Assembly (NCBI GenBank): GCA_009497875.2
Contig: CP032508.2
Location: forward strand, 3,550,001 to 3,614,000
Reading direction: 5' to 3'
Length of the DNA stretch: 64,000 bases
Source: a gamma proteobacterium SS-5
Lineage (GTDB): Bacteria > Pseudomonadota > Gammaproteobacteria > Chromatiales > Chromatiaceae
This document shows positions 15,559 to 23,842 of the stretch, one piece after another; the first letter of the stretch is position 1; each line of letters starts with the position of its first letter. Both the position numbers and the translations under genes were made by a program. A model generated the notes under the pieces. That model made no database searches, was not told the DNA's origin, and was given only the letters and a program-made list of their open reading frames with translations.

Positions 15559-16287
15559 ATGACATCCATTCCCATTCTCCTGGTCGAGGACGACGAGGAT
15601 CTCTGCAGCGCGTTGGGGGAGTTGCTGGAGATCAACGGGTACCGGGTGACCCAGGCCCGCAGTGGCCTGGATTTCTACCGCGCCCTGGATCTTGGCACGC
15701 CCTTTCAGGTGGCGTTGATCGATCTGGGGTTACCCGACCAGCCCGGACAGGTGTTGGCCGAGTACGCCCGGTGCAATACCGCCATGTCGGTGATCATTAT
15801 TACCGCCAACGATGAGGTGGAGAACCGGGTCGAGGTGTACCGCAGCGGCATCGACCTGTTTCTGAGCAAGCCCATCGATCACCGCGAGCTGCTGGCCGCC
15901 GTCAGCGCCATGGCTGCTCGTTACCAGGAGCGGCAACAGCCGGCCCGAGTGGCGGATGAAACGGCCAGCGGCCAGTGCCCGGATCAGATCTGGCGACTGG
16001 ACACCAGACACCGCCAATTGCTTACGCCAAGCGGAAGGATGATCGCATTGACGCCGAAGGAGAGCGCACTGTGCAGTCGCTTTTGCGCGCATCCCGAGGA
16101 CACGATTCCCCGAGAAATCCTGCTCGAACACCTGTATGGACGGCACGACCACTCCGCCCAGCGCGCCCTGGACAATCTGGTGCGCCGCCTGCGCGGCAAG
16201 ATTAGCGAGACCACCGGCGACCCCGCGCCCATCATCACCACCTACGGCGTCGGTTATGGGTTTGCGGAGCGGTTGGTGTGGAGATAA
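15559..16287 (+). CDS. OmpR-family response regulator
   Basis: 242-residue two-domain regulator. The receiver (residues 1-120) has the acidic pocket LLVEDDEDL, the phospho-acceptor in ALIDLGLP, Thr in IIITAND and Lys in FLSKPID. The C-terminal winged helix (about 150-240) has LTPKESALCSRFCAHPED, then an ALDNLVRRLRGKI recognition helix and the closing TTYGVGYGF wing. It follows the disrupted histidine kinase in the same direction, so it may now lack its cognate sensor input. Its natural targets are likely to include the divergent giant gene (inference from position). An ATG at 15559 follows an AGGGAG ribosome site. Confidence 0.9.
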   Translation: MTSIPILLVEDDEDLCSALGELLEINGYRVTQARSGLDFYRALDLGTPFQVALIDLGLPDQPGQVLAEYARCNTAMSVIIITANDEVENRVEVYRSGIDLFLSKPIDHRELLAAVSAMAARYQERQQPARVADETASGQCPDQIWRLDTRHRQLLTPSGRMIALTPKESALCSRFCAHPEDTIPREILLEHLYGRHDHSAQRALDNLVRRLRGKISETTGDPAPIITTYGVGYGFAERLVWR

Positions 16288-16297
16288 GCTTGGATTG

Positions 16298-16374
16298 CTA
16301 ACCCATGGTTTCCACATTGAACCCCACCAGGTTACGCTGTTCCCGACTGAATTCGATGCCAATCAGGTGGATAG
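16298..16374 (-). pseudogene. 3' remnant of a fourth DUF1703-type gene
   Basis: Reverse-strand translation gives YPIHLIGIEFSREQRNLVG then FNVETMG and a stop. This matches the C-terminal end of paralogues A, B and C (PIHLIGIEFS(K/R)EQRNL). Nothing upstream of the PIHL segment is retained. The remainder of 16375-16590 shows no gene; it is the leader of the following toxin-antitoxin pair. Confidence 0.75.
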
Positions 16375-16596
16375 GATATACGGTGACCAAATACACTAAT
16401 CATCTCACTTCCTCCTTTTTGGCTCTCGTTTTAGTGACGTCAAATCTGCCCAGGGTAAACCGTTGGCGGGCTCAAGGTGCGGGTAAGGCCAAACCGATGG
16501 CCGGATCAGCTTGCAGTCCGCTGCGTTGGATAGGCCTGTGACCTGAACCCTGTGGTGCTAGACTATTCCCATTGAATATTCCCCTGGGAGATGGGC

Positions 16597-16941
16597 ATGC
16601 AAACGGTGAATGTGAGTGGCTTGAAGAACAACCCCAGCGATGCCTTGCGGCGGGCGCGTCACGATGTGGTGGTGGTGATGAATCGAGATAAACCCGATGC
16701 CTTGATGGTGGGGGTAGAGGCGCTTGGCGGGCTCGATCTGGCGGGCGTTCGGCCGGCCCTGGCTACAGCGTTGTTTCGGGATGGGCATTTGTCTTTGGCA
16801 CGGGCGTCACGCTTGGCTGAGATGAGCCTGAGTCAGTTTATTACCCATGTGTCGCGCCTGGGTATTCCAGTGATCAGTCTGGAGGCAGCGGATGCCACGG
16901 CGGATATGGAGACGCTGGACACATGGCTGGCCGGGTCCTGA
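16597..16941 (+). CDS. antitoxin with Phd-like N-terminus and UPF0175 C-terminus
   Basis: 114 residues. The first half, MQTVNVSGLKNNPSDALRRA through VVVMNRDKPDALMV, resembles Phd/YefM antitoxin DNA-binding domains. The second half, ALATALFRDGHLSLARASRL then MSLSQFITHVSRLGIPVI, is UPF0175, a family regularly paired with DUF3368 PIN-like toxins. Such a pairing is seen here: the toxin gene overlaps this gene's 3' end by 19 bases. The start at 16597 is preferred over the ATG at 16591, because the GGGAG ribosome site abuts 16591 and lies six bases before 16597. Autoregulation through its DNA-binding half is likely. A short palindrome GAATATTC lies just upstream. Confidence 0.75.
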   Translation: MQTVNVSGLKNNPSDALRRARHDVVVVMNRDKPDALMVGVEALGGLDLAGVRPALATALFRDGHLSLARASRLAEMSLSQFITHVSRLGIPVISLEAADATADMETLDTWLAGS

Positions 16942-17441
16942 GTGATGCCAGCCCGTTGATCGGGCTGGCGCGTGTAGATGGCCTGCCTTGGTTGAAAGAC
17001 CTTTTCGGCGAGGTTTGGGTACCGCAGGAAGTCTGGCGCGAGCTGTTGCCGGGCCGTGGTTTGCCGGATGAGCCCCTTTTGCTGTGCGCCCATGAACGAG
17101 GCATTTTGCGGTTGTGTGATGCGGCACCCGTCGAGCCCCCCGGTGCCTGTATAGATGCCGGACTGGACGCCGGATTGGACGAGGGCGAAACCGCCTGCAT
17201 CCGACACGCGCTGGCCGATGGGAAAGGCTCATTGTTGCTAATGGATGAGCGTGCGGGACGGGCGATTGCCATTGAGCAGGGTCTGCAGGTGGTGGGGACT
17301 GCGGCGGTGATCGGCATGGCCCGCCAGCGGGGGTTGATCCCATCCGCCAAGGCGGTGTTTGCTCGTTTGCACGCCTCCGACTTTCGCATTTCTGCCGCCG
17401 TGATCTCGACGATCTTGCGCCGGGTGGGTGAGGCGGATTGA
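16923..17441 (+). CDS. DUF3368 PIN-like toxin
   Basis: 172-residue PIN-fold protein of the DUF3368 family, probably a ribonuclease toxin neutralised by the preceding UPF0175-type protein. Visible motifs are VLSDASPLIGLARV (first acidic residue), VPQEVWREL, the acidic cluster LDEGETACIRHA and LLLMDERAGRAIA, then VVGTAAVIGMARQRGLI. A small internal duplication, DAGLDAGLDEG, sits before the second acidic motif. The start overlaps the antitoxin, as usual for such pairs. The acidic PIN residues are kept, so it may be active. Confidence 0.8.
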   Translation: MAGRVLSDASPLIGLARVDGLPWLKDLFGEVWVPQEVWRELLPGRGLPDEPLLLCAHERGILRLCDAAPVEPPGACIDAGLDAGLDEGETACIRHALADGKGSLLLMDERAGRAIAIEQGLQVVGTAAVIGMARQRGLIPSAKAVFARLHASDFRISAAVISTILRRVGEAD

Positions 17442-17489
17442 GGGCTCAGGGTTATTTAACCTGCCCCGCCACCCCGCCAGCACCTATGT

Positions 17490-17858
17490 TCAATGGCCAT
17501 CAAATACCGCCGTCACGCTCGGCGCGTCCAGAATCCGGTCAGCCCAAAGATCGAGTTGATCAAGGGTCGCTTCCGACAAGCGCACGCGGGTCTCCTCTGA
17601 CAAAGGGCCAAAGCGTTTGGTCAGTAGCCGGGAGAGCATGGCAGCGGCTTCTTCACGTTTGCCTTGCTGCATACCCTGCTGCATCCCTTGCTGCATGCCC
17701 TGCTGCAGCCCCCTCTCCGTCGCCGCTCGCAGTGCCGATGACTCATCCCGCATCGCCCGTTCGCGCACAAAGGCCATGCGCCGGGTTTCCGCATCGGCGC
17801 TGAGGCCTTTGAGTTTGTCCAGTGCCTGTTGTACCGGTGGGTAGTCGATGCTTTGCAT
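17490..17858 (-). CDS. possible intragenic short Rpn protein (RpnS-like antitoxin)
   Basis: Within the Rpn gene, codon 198 is an ATG (17856-17858) preceded by a perfect AGGAGG (17867-17872) with eight bases between. Initiation there would give a 122-residue product equal to the C-terminal part, including the GMQQ repeat. In E. coli, Rpn genes are known to encode such C-terminal short forms that inhibit the long toxic nuclease. What is seen is the ribosome site and the frame; production and antitoxin action are inferred. Confidence 0.55.
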   Translation of the reverse strand: MQSIDYPPVQQALDKLKGLSADAETRRMAFVRERAMRDESSALRAATERGLQQGMQQGMQQGMQQGKREEAAAMLSRLLTKRFGPLSEETRVRLSEATLDQLDLWADRILDAPSVTAVFDGH

Positions 17859-18449
17859 GGTGCAGTCCTCCTGCCAGTGTTCAAACAGTTTGATCCAGTC
17901 CGCCAGAGGGCCCTGGGTATGGCCCAGGCGGTCCGCTTTGCTGAGTTCAATAATGTGCAATTTTAGCTCATCGCCGAGCCTGACCTGCGGATTGTTGCGG
18001 TCGCGCAATTCAAAGCACCATTGTGCCTGGTTGGCGTTTTCCGGCTGGTCGAACAGGTCAAAATCCAGCAGATGGATGCCGATGACGGGTTTCAGGCTGT
18101 AGTAATCCTCGCCGCTGCTGATTTGGCCGGAGAGGGCGCGGGCCAGGTAATAGGTGCTGCGGGCGCTCCAGGGGTCGAAACGGCGAATCTGCATTTCGAC
18201 ATTGAACAGGCGACCGTGCTGATCCTTGACCAGGATGTCGAGGACGATGAATTTGCCTTTGATTTCATCCGGTTCGATACGCGGATTGAGGACCTCCACC
18301 ACCTCAACCGGCGGTTCGTCGCTGCGCACGGCGTTGATCAGGGCAGCAAGCAGGGCCGGGGCCTCGGCAAACAGCTTCTTGAAGACGTAGTCGTTTTTCG
18401 GGTCGAGCAGGCCGTCTGCTGGGACGGCGTTGGTTGGGGTGGCGGTCAT
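17490..18449 (-). CDS. Rpn-family recombination-promoting nuclease
   Basis: 319-residue PD-(D/E)XK nuclease of the Rpn/YhgA-like family. It opens with LLDPKNDYVFKKLFAEAP, the family hallmark. The nuclease core is KGKFIVLDILVKDQHGRLFNVEMQIRR (residues 65-91), giving Asp71 and the ExQ motif Glu85-Met-Gln87. The middle helical region carries the family's WIKLFEHW element. A GMQQ-type repeat (four units) precedes the C-terminal helical domain. Rpn proteins stimulate recA-independent recombination and degrade DNA; E. coli members act in phage defence. An internal in-frame start (17858) with a strong ribosome site is annotated separately. The gene lies convergent to the DUF3368 toxin. Confidence 0.88.
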   Translation of the reverse strand: MTATPTNAVPADGLLDPKNDYVFKKLFAEAPALLAALINAVRSDEPPVEVVEVLNPRIEPDEIKGKFIVLDILVKDQHGRLFNVEMQIRRFDPWSARSTYYLARALSGQISSGEDYYSLKPVIGIHLLDFDLFDQPENANQAQWCFELRDRNNPQVRLGDELKLHIIELSKADRLGHTQGPLADWIKLFEHWQEDCTMQSIDYPPVQQALDKLKGLSADAETRRMAFVRERAMRDESSALRAATERGLQQGMQQGMQQGMQQGKREEAAAMLSRLLTKRFGPLSEETRVRLSEATLDQLDLWADRILDAPSVTAVFDGH

Positions 18450-18596
18450 GGCGACTCCTGAAGATTGCTGGGGGCTATGCTGAGTGATTTTAGGGGCGAG
18501 TGAGTTCAGGTACTCACGGGCGTAAAGCCAGGGAGCGAGCTGAGCAAACCCATATACCGCAGGCCAAGTCCCACCTTTTCATAGGGTTGGAATAAT

Positions 18597-20162
18597 TCAG
18601 ATCAGCACCTGCTGGGTGAGAGTTTCCACATCAAACCCACTCAGATTACGCTGCTCCTTGCTGAATTCGATGCCGATGAGGTGAATCGGCTGATTGAGGG
18701 CTTGGTACTTCTCGGCATAGTTCTTGATCTTCAGCTGCCCCAGCGCCTTGCCCTCCGGCACCAGCTCGACCACCTTGAACTCGAACAAATAGACCTGTTG
18801 ATTGAACAATACGGCCATATCCAGCCGCCCCTGGTTGGTGGCGTCTTCCAGGCGAATATCCAGCCCCAGGGCGGCGAAGTGGCTGTAGAAGACGCTGGCC
18901 CAGTAGCCTTCGTAGTGGGTGATGGGGTTGTTGCGGTACCAGTCGTGGGGGATGCCGGCGTAGAGGCTGTGAAAGTGCTGGCGCAGCTGCTCGAAGTCAC
19001 CGCTCATCAGGGTATCGTAGAGACGGCTGACTGACTCGCTGGCCAAGCTGGCGTTGCCGTAGAGTCGGCTGAGCAGGGCCTCGTTGAGGGCGCTTTCCAC
19101 CTCCAGATTGGGGTAGCCGAGCCGGTATTCGACCCGGGCAGTACCCACCTGGCGCTGGCCGTGGAGGGTCAAATAGCCGGTCTGCCAGAGCAGGGCCTCG
19201 GTGGTCATGTCGTCCACATCAAAGCGCGATAGCAGGGCCTCGGTGGCATGCCAGGCGCTGATCTTGGGGCTGAAGGTCTGGCGCTGGGTGAGTACGTCGA
19301 TCAGGAAGGTCGGCGTGCCGGTTTCAAACCAGTAGCAACGGAACAGGCGGCTATCGAACAACAGCAGCAGGTCGTAGGGGTTATACACCGCCTCGCCGGT
19401 CCAGTTGTAGCCATTGTACCAATCGCGAATTTGCTGCCGATCCAGGCCTTCCAGCTCGGGGGCGAATACCTCATCCAGGTCATCTTCCGTATAACCGCAG
19501 ATCGCCGAATAGCCGACATTCAGGGTGATGTCTTCCAGATTGTTCAGGCCGGAGAAGATGCTCACCTTACTGAACTTGGAAACGCCGGTGATGAAGGCGA
19601 ATTTGATCTGGGCGTCGTTATCCTTGATCACCGAGTAGAAATTACGCAGGCCATCGCGCATCTCCCGAGCCAACTCGGGCTGGGTCAGGTTATCGACAAT
19701 GGGCTTGTCGTACTCATCCACCAGAATCACTACGCGCTGACCGTATTTTTGCTCGGCGCTTTGGATCAGCTCGGCAAAACAGCCCGGAGCGGTGGGTTGG
19801 CGGCAGCTGATGCCCAGCCTGGCCTGGTTGATGTCGAGCAATTCGCGGAACTTGGCCTCCAGCTGCGCCCGATCGCGCATCAGGCCACCACCAAAGCTCA
19901 GGCGAATAACGGGATACTTGATGCCCCAATCCCAGTGCTCATGGGCATAGAGACCGCGAAACAGCGGCTCATTGGCCTGAAACAGCTCGGCCAGGGTGTC
20001 CAAGAACAGGGATTTGCCAAAGCGGCGTGGGCGGGATAGGAAGTAATAGCTGCCCTCTTCGATCAACTGCAGGGCAAAGGGGGTTTTGTCCACATAGTAA
20101 TAGTCCTCGCCACGGATCTTGGCGAAGGTGTAGATGCCGGTAGGGAGTTTTTTGCGTTTCAT
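18597..20162 (-). CDS. AAA-ATPase / PD-(D/E)XK nuclease-like protein (DUF1703 type), paralogue B
   Basis: 521 residues with the same order as paralogue A: P-loop RPRRFGKSL, Walker B VVILVDEYDKP, and a nuclease-like RLDMAVLFNQQVYLFEFK near the C-terminus. It ends ...EQRNLSGFDVETLTQQVLI with its own stop. Start MKRKKLP at 20162; an in-frame ATG 21 bases upstream lies just inside the palindromic repeat. It is nearly identical to A over the first 280 and last 120 residues. Between these (from LTQRQTFSPKIS to the SESVSRL region) it differs strongly from A and C. The upstream 340 bases also match A's, so gene and flank were duplicated together. The 18450-18596 spacer shows nothing beyond the Rpn leader. 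Confidence 0.85.
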   Translation of the reverse strand: MKRKKLPTGIYTFAKIRGEDYYYVDKTPFALQLIEEGSYYFLSRPRRFGKSLFLDTLAELFQANEPLFRGLYAHEHWDWGIKYPVIRLSFGGGLMRDRAQLEAKFRELLDINQARLGISCRQPTAPGCFAELIQSAEQKYGQRVVILVDEYDKPIVDNLTQPELAREMRDGLRNFYSVIKDNDAQIKFAFITGVSKFSKVSIFSGLNNLEDITLNVGYSAICGYTEDDLDEVFAPELEGLDRQQIRDWYNGYNWTGEAVYNPYDLLLLFDSRLFRCYWFETGTPTFLIDVLTQRQTFSPKISAWHATEALLSRFDVDDMTTEALLWQTGYLTLHGQRQVGTARVEYRLGYPNLEVESALNEALLSRLYGNASLASESVSRLYDTLMSGDFEQLRQHFHSLYAGIPHDWYRNNPITHYEGYWASVFYSHFAALGLDIRLEDATNQGRLDMAVLFNQQVYLFEFKVVELVPEGKALGQLKIKNYAEKYQALNQPIHLIGIEFSKEQRNLSGFDVETLTQQVLI

Positions 20163-20181
20163 GCCACCATGATAGCACCGC

Positions 20182-20269
20182 ATAGGGCGGGCCGCGCCCG
20201 CCGCTGGGTCGATTCAGCTGGGCCAGCAGCGCCCCACCTCGTCGGCACGGCGGCCAGGGGCCGCCCTAT
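20182..20269. repeat. ATAGGGCGGSCC palindromic element, copy 3
   Basis: 88-base copy with ATAGGGCGGGCCGCGCCCGC at the left and GGCCGCCCTAT at the right. It occupies the same position before paralogue B as the 5742-5826 copy does before A. The two differ mainly in the centre. Confidence 0.75.
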
Positions 20270-20503
20270 GGGTTGTGGCGCTATGGATCGGCTATGTCTG
20301 GACTTGCTGTGAAACACCCTTGCCGTTGCAACGCATCCTGGGAGCTCCGAGCGCTGGCTCGGAGGTGAGTGTTAGCCCGGATGGAGTGCAGCGCCGTCCT
20401 GAGCCTGTCGAAGGGCGGAATCCGGGGTTGGTCCCAGTCCAGTGCGACCCGCGACGCAGCGCGTCGCCCCTGGGTACCCACGCAGCGCGTGGGCACCAGA
20501 AAA
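20270..20503. repeat. long duplicated intergenic segment, copy 2 (pair at 5827-6060)
   Basis: Near-identical partner of 5827-6060, with the same three hairpins and the CCTGAGCCTGTCGAAGG word. The identity stops abruptly after GGGCACCAGAAAA in both copies, which marks the duplication boundary. The sulfotransferase gene's stop codon follows 36 bases later. Confidence 0.8.
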
Positions 20504-20538
20504 CAGGCCAACCCCAGCCCCCTCAGCACGAAACCCTC

Positions 20539-23250
20539 TCACCCCTGCCGAAAATAATTCCCCAGCACCTCATCCAGATAGGCCTCTCGGGGATTTTCTG
20601 AGGTCGGCATGATCAGTTCGCCCTGATAGGTCTCCAGGCCCTGTGAATCCGCATCGGCCGTCGGGCCCCTGGCAGGGTATTTCTGCTTCAGCGCCTCGGC
20701 CTTGTCGGTCTCACCGGTGGCCTCATAGGCCTGGATCAGGCCCTGCCGCCAGACGGTTTGCCAGGGGCACTTGTTGTGGGCCTTCTCGAGAAAGGGGATC
20801 GCCTCTTTGAGATGGCCCTTGCGCCAGTAGATCACCCCCACCTGATAGTTGGCGGCACCGTGGTCGGGGATGTGGTGCAGCAGCTTTTTGTATTCGTACT
20901 CCGCCTCGTCGAGTTTGTCCGCTTTGTAGTAGCTCCCGGCGGTGGTGTACATCCCCGGCTCCGGCAGCAGTTTGATCGTCTCGGGGTCAGGGCGGATGGG
21001 GGCATTGGCGGCCTCTACCAGGGGCAGGATATGGGGCTTGTAGTTCATCCACTTGGCCTTGGAGGTCTTGTAGATGGGCTGGCGTACCTGCCAGACGCTG
21101 GCGGTCTTCACCGGTCGGTCGAGTTCATTGAAGGCCAGCACCTGCGGCTCCCAGTCAACGCCGATGTAGTCGAGCATCCTGCGCGCCATGCCCTCGGTGT
21201 CTTCCACCACATCCTCGTAGTTGATCTCCAGGATTTCGTTGGGGAAGAGCTGCTGCCAGTGGTGCATGAGGAGGTTGTGATCGGCGAGCTGCTGGCCGAT
21301 CCATTCGAGGTCATAGGCGAAGCCCATGCCGCCGTGTTTGGCCTGGTAGTCGGTGAAATAGTTGCTCATGGCGATGTCGCGCGGGTCGCGGCGCACCGAG
21401 ATAATGCGGGCGTTGGGGAAGAGCAGCTTGATGAAGCCGATGTTCTCGAAGTTGTGCGGCAGCTTGTCGACGACATGCTTCGCCCCGGGTTTGGCCTCAT
21501 CGGCATAGCCCTGCAACTCGTCGAGCACCTGCTGGGCGATCCCCTGGCTGACGTAGGCGGTGACATCGTCCATACAGACCGGATATTCGCGGCCGGAGCC
21601 GATGTGGCGCTCCCAGCGGTTGAGACCCTGAATCCGGGCGGGGATGACGCCCAGCTCGCCGGCACCCTGGATCAGGCTATGGCCGGCGATGATCTGCTCC
21701 ACCAGGGTGGTGCCGGAGCGCGGCATGCCCAGCACGAAGACTGGCAGGGTCGAGGGGTTGCCGTAGTCCTTGCGGCGGGCGAAGTAGTCGCGGCTGTAGA
21801 GAGCACGGATGCGGGCGCAGCTGTTGCGGTGGGCCTTGGGATCGTAGTGGAGAAAACGCTTGCTGGCCCGGTTGGCCTCGTCGGCGAGGCTGAATGCTTT
21901 GTCGTAGTCCTTGCGCTTCTCCCAGGCGGCGGCGAGCTGAAACAGCAGGCCGCTGCGCAGGCTTCCCTCCAGGCTGGGGCGGCGGGCGACCTGCTCAATC
22001 TTTTCGAGGGTTGTCTCATCTTCGGGGAAGCGGCGGGCGTTGATGAGGGCGCCGTGGCCCATGACGGGGTCGATCTGCTTGAGGCGCTCGAAATGGGCCA
22101 CCGCCTCGTCGATGCGCCCCCGCTGCAGGCAAAGACTGCCCAGCTCCCGCAGGGCGGGGGCGAGATGGGGCTGCTCCTCCAGCAGGGCCAGCAGCATCGG
22201 CTCGGCCTCGTCGTACTGCTGTTGGTTCGCCTTGACCTGGGCCAGCGCCAGCCGGGCCTGACGCCTGAGGGCACAGATGCGTGCCTCGGGATTGTCATCA
22301 CTGACTGTCAGCGCCTCGCAGAGTTCGAGTGCCTTGTCGGCTGCCTGCGCGGCCCGCGCCTCGAACTGCGGCAGGCAGGCGTTCACCAGCGCTATCCACC
22401 ACTCGGGGTTGTCCCTGTCCCGGGCGATGCGCCGCTCGATGAGATGCACCGCCTGGTGGCTACGTCCCAGCAACTGGGCCAGTTCGATGAACTGCCGCAC
22501 CAGGGTCTCGTTGTCAGGATCGCGGCGCAGCCCCTCCTTGAGCACCGCTTCGGCCTGGGCATGGCGGTCGTTCTCGGCCAGCACCCGGGCGAAGTGGGCC
22601 TGTGCGCCTGCCACATCCCCCTGCTCGGCGACCCAGGCCTCGGCCTCGGCGGTTTCTCCCTGTTTGACCCAGAGGCTGAGGCGCAGGTTGTCGAGGGCGT
22701 CGCGGTGCTGGTTGCGGATCGCCTCGGGCAGACCCTGCCGGGTGGCCAGCTGTTGCTCGGCCTGCGCCAGTCGTGCCTCGGCTTCGGATAGCTCCTGCTG
22801 CTGGAGGTGGAGGTGAATGCGGTTGAGCAGGACGGTGATTCGCCCGGGGTTGTGCTGCAGGCTGCGCTCGAACCATGCGGCCGCTTCGGCGGGTTCGCCC
22901 CTGGCCATGCAGGCAAAGCCCCTGCGGGCTAGGGCGAGATCCTGTTCGGGCGCCGCTGCGAGGATGTCGTCGAGGAGGGCGATCGCCCGATCGAACTGCA
23001 GCAGCACCAGGCAGGCGCCGGCCAGATCGGTACGCGCATCGACATCGAGTTGATCGAACAGCGCCTCGGCCTGCTGCAGGTGCTCACGTGCGCAGTGGAA
23101 ATCGCCTTGCTGGGCCTCGGCAAGGGCGAGCAGCGGGAGCGTGGCGGGGTCTGATTGCGCTGCCCATGCCTCGGCGCAGGCCGCTGCCAGCGCGGGGTAG
23201 TCCTGCTGCTCCATCAGTTGGCGCAGATGGGTGATGGTTGGGTCGATCAT
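20539..23250 (-). CDS. TPR-repeat sulfotransferase family protein
   Basis: 903 residues. The N-terminal two-thirds are alpha-helical TPR-like repeats (for example DFHCAREHLQQAEALFDQL and ARRGFACMARGEPAEAAAWF). A sulfotransferase domain follows. Its 5'-phosphosulfate loop is VLGMPRSGTTLVEQIIAGH (about residues 505-523), and its 3'-phosphate motif is SVRRDPRDIAMSNYF (about 615). VVDKLPHNFENIGFI and INYEDVVEDTEGMARRML are also family-typical. One more TPR stretch closes the protein. Bacterial proteins of this shape are thought to use PAPS to sulfate glycans, peptides or lipids; the acceptor is unknown. No signal peptide is seen, so it is probably cytoplasmic. The surrounding accessory region and giant surface proteins make a surface substrate conceivable (speculation). 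Confidence 0.85.
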   Translation of the reverse strand: MIDPTITHLRQLMEQQDYPALAAACAEAWAAQSDPATLPLLALAEAQQGDFHCAREHLQQAEALFDQLDVDARTDLAGACLVLLQFDRAIALLDDILAAAPEQDLALARRGFACMARGEPAEAAAWFERSLQHNPGRITVLLNRIHLHLQQQELSEAEARLAQAEQQLATRQGLPEAIRNQHRDALDNLRLSLWVKQGETAEAEAWVAEQGDVAGAQAHFARVLAENDRHAQAEAVLKEGLRRDPDNETLVRQFIELAQLLGRSHQAVHLIERRIARDRDNPEWWIALVNACLPQFEARAAQAADKALELCEALTVSDDNPEARICALRRQARLALAQVKANQQQYDEAEPMLLALLEEQPHLAPALRELGSLCLQRGRIDEAVAHFERLKQIDPVMGHGALINARRFPEDETTLEKIEQVARRPSLEGSLRSGLLFQLAAAWEKRKDYDKAFSLADEANRASKRFLHYDPKAHRNSCARIRALYSRDYFARRKDYGNPSTLPVFVLGMPRSGTTLVEQIIAGHSLIQGAGELGVIPARIQGLNRWERHIGSGREYPVCMDDVTAYVSQGIAQQVLDELQGYADEAKPGAKHVVDKLPHNFENIGFIKLLFPNARIISVRRDPRDIAMSNYFTDYQAKHGGMGFAYDLEWIGQQLADHNLLMHHWQQLFPNEILEINYEDVVEDTEGMARRMLDYIGVDWEPQVLAFNELDRPVKTASVWQVRQPIYKTSKAKWMNYKPHILPLVEAANAPIRPDPETIKLLPEPGMYTTAGSYYKADKLDEAEYEYKKLLHHIPDHGAANYQVGVIYWRKGHLKEAIPFLEKAHNKCPWQTVWRQGLIQAYEATGETDKAEALKQKYPARGPTADADSQGLETYQGELIMPTSENPREAYLDEVLGNYFRQG

Positions 23251-23313
23251 GGTCTAACTCTGTTTCAGGATGGATGGGGCTATGCTCTGTTCTCAGTCTC
23301 TGCTGGCCAGCGC

Positions 23314-23541
23314 CTAAGCCTGGCGCTCTGACCAGTGCCGACCACCTCTTCCCGTTAGGGTTCGTGCCTCATCCATATGCTCAACGGGTCGTCCAACACC
23401 GGGCTGTTGTTCCAGCACAGCTACCCCTTGGCGAATGGCTTTTGCGGCACGCTTTGCCGCGTCAGGATGTTTGAGTGCCAGGAAGCGGTAAAGCCGCTGC
23501 ACATCCAGCAGCGCTGCCGGAGTCCAGATCAATCGTGACAT
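23314..23541 (-). pseudogene. ParE/RelE-family toxin, 3' end replaced by REP-like sequence
   Basis: 75 residues. The beginning is a good ParE toxin: MSRLIWTPAALLDVQRLYRF, AAKAIRQGVAVLEQQPGVGR and PVEHMDE. The usual last 30 residues of the fold are absent; instead the frame runs ARTLTGRGGRHWSERQA and stops. The DNA at the break (GATGAGGCACGAACCCTAAC on the minus strand) resembles the REP word GGTGAGGCACGAACCCCAAC found around the nearby transposase. The toxin is therefore probably inactive. Its start overlaps the end of the antitoxin gene by 13 bases. Confidence 0.7.
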
Positions 23542-23732
23542 TCGGGTGGTTCAGTGTCATGGCCTTGTTCAAGCTGGTTCAGCCAGGCATCGGCCTCATC
23601 GGCAGCAACATGCAGGCCATTGGCCCGAAAGGCTTCCCATGCCTGTAGCCTCTGCTGGCGGAACGCCTCTCGCTTCTCTTCGCGATCCACGTACTCGGTG
23701 ATCGCCACGGGGCGAACGGCAGCAGTCGTCAT
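23529..23732 (-). CDS. antitoxin of a ParE-type pair
   Basis: 67-residue acidic small protein, MTTAAVRPVAITEYVDREEK with a C-terminal helical part DEADAWLNQLEQG. It lies directly upstream of, and overlaps, the ParE-like toxin remnant. This order, size and overlap are typical of RelBE/ParDE antitoxins; the N-terminal DNA-binding fold is not certain from inspection. An inverted repeat upstream (23755-23769) could be its operator. With the toxin broken, the gene may be a relic or may serve against toxins elsewhere. Confidence 0.65.
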   Translation of the reverse strand: MTTAAVRPVAITEYVDREEKREAFRQQRLQAWEAFRANGLHVAADEADAWLNQLEQGHDTEPPECHD

Positions 23733-23754
23733 AGCAACCTCCAGGGCATTATCC

Positions 23755-23769
23755 TAAGGTATTACCTAA
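23755..23769. promoter_or_regulatory. inverted repeat upstream of toxin-antitoxin pair
   Basis: TAAGGTATTACCTAA, 7-base arms with one mismatch, 23 bases upstream of the antitoxin start. It lies in an AT-rich stretch with a weak promoter-like TTGGTA and GATAAT on the minus strand. Antitoxins usually bind such sites to repress their own operon; this is inferred from position. Confidence 0.4.
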
Positions 23770-23842
23770 CTATACCAAGAACCGCCAAGCCATCTTCAAT
23801 GTGGCCGCTTTCCACCTCTACGAACAAGCCCCAACACACCTT

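Noticed and set aside
20758-22791. 677-codon + strand frame opposite the sulfotransferase gene
   Set aside because: The minus strand has clear TPR and sulfotransferase motifs; the + strand translation has no recognisable domain.
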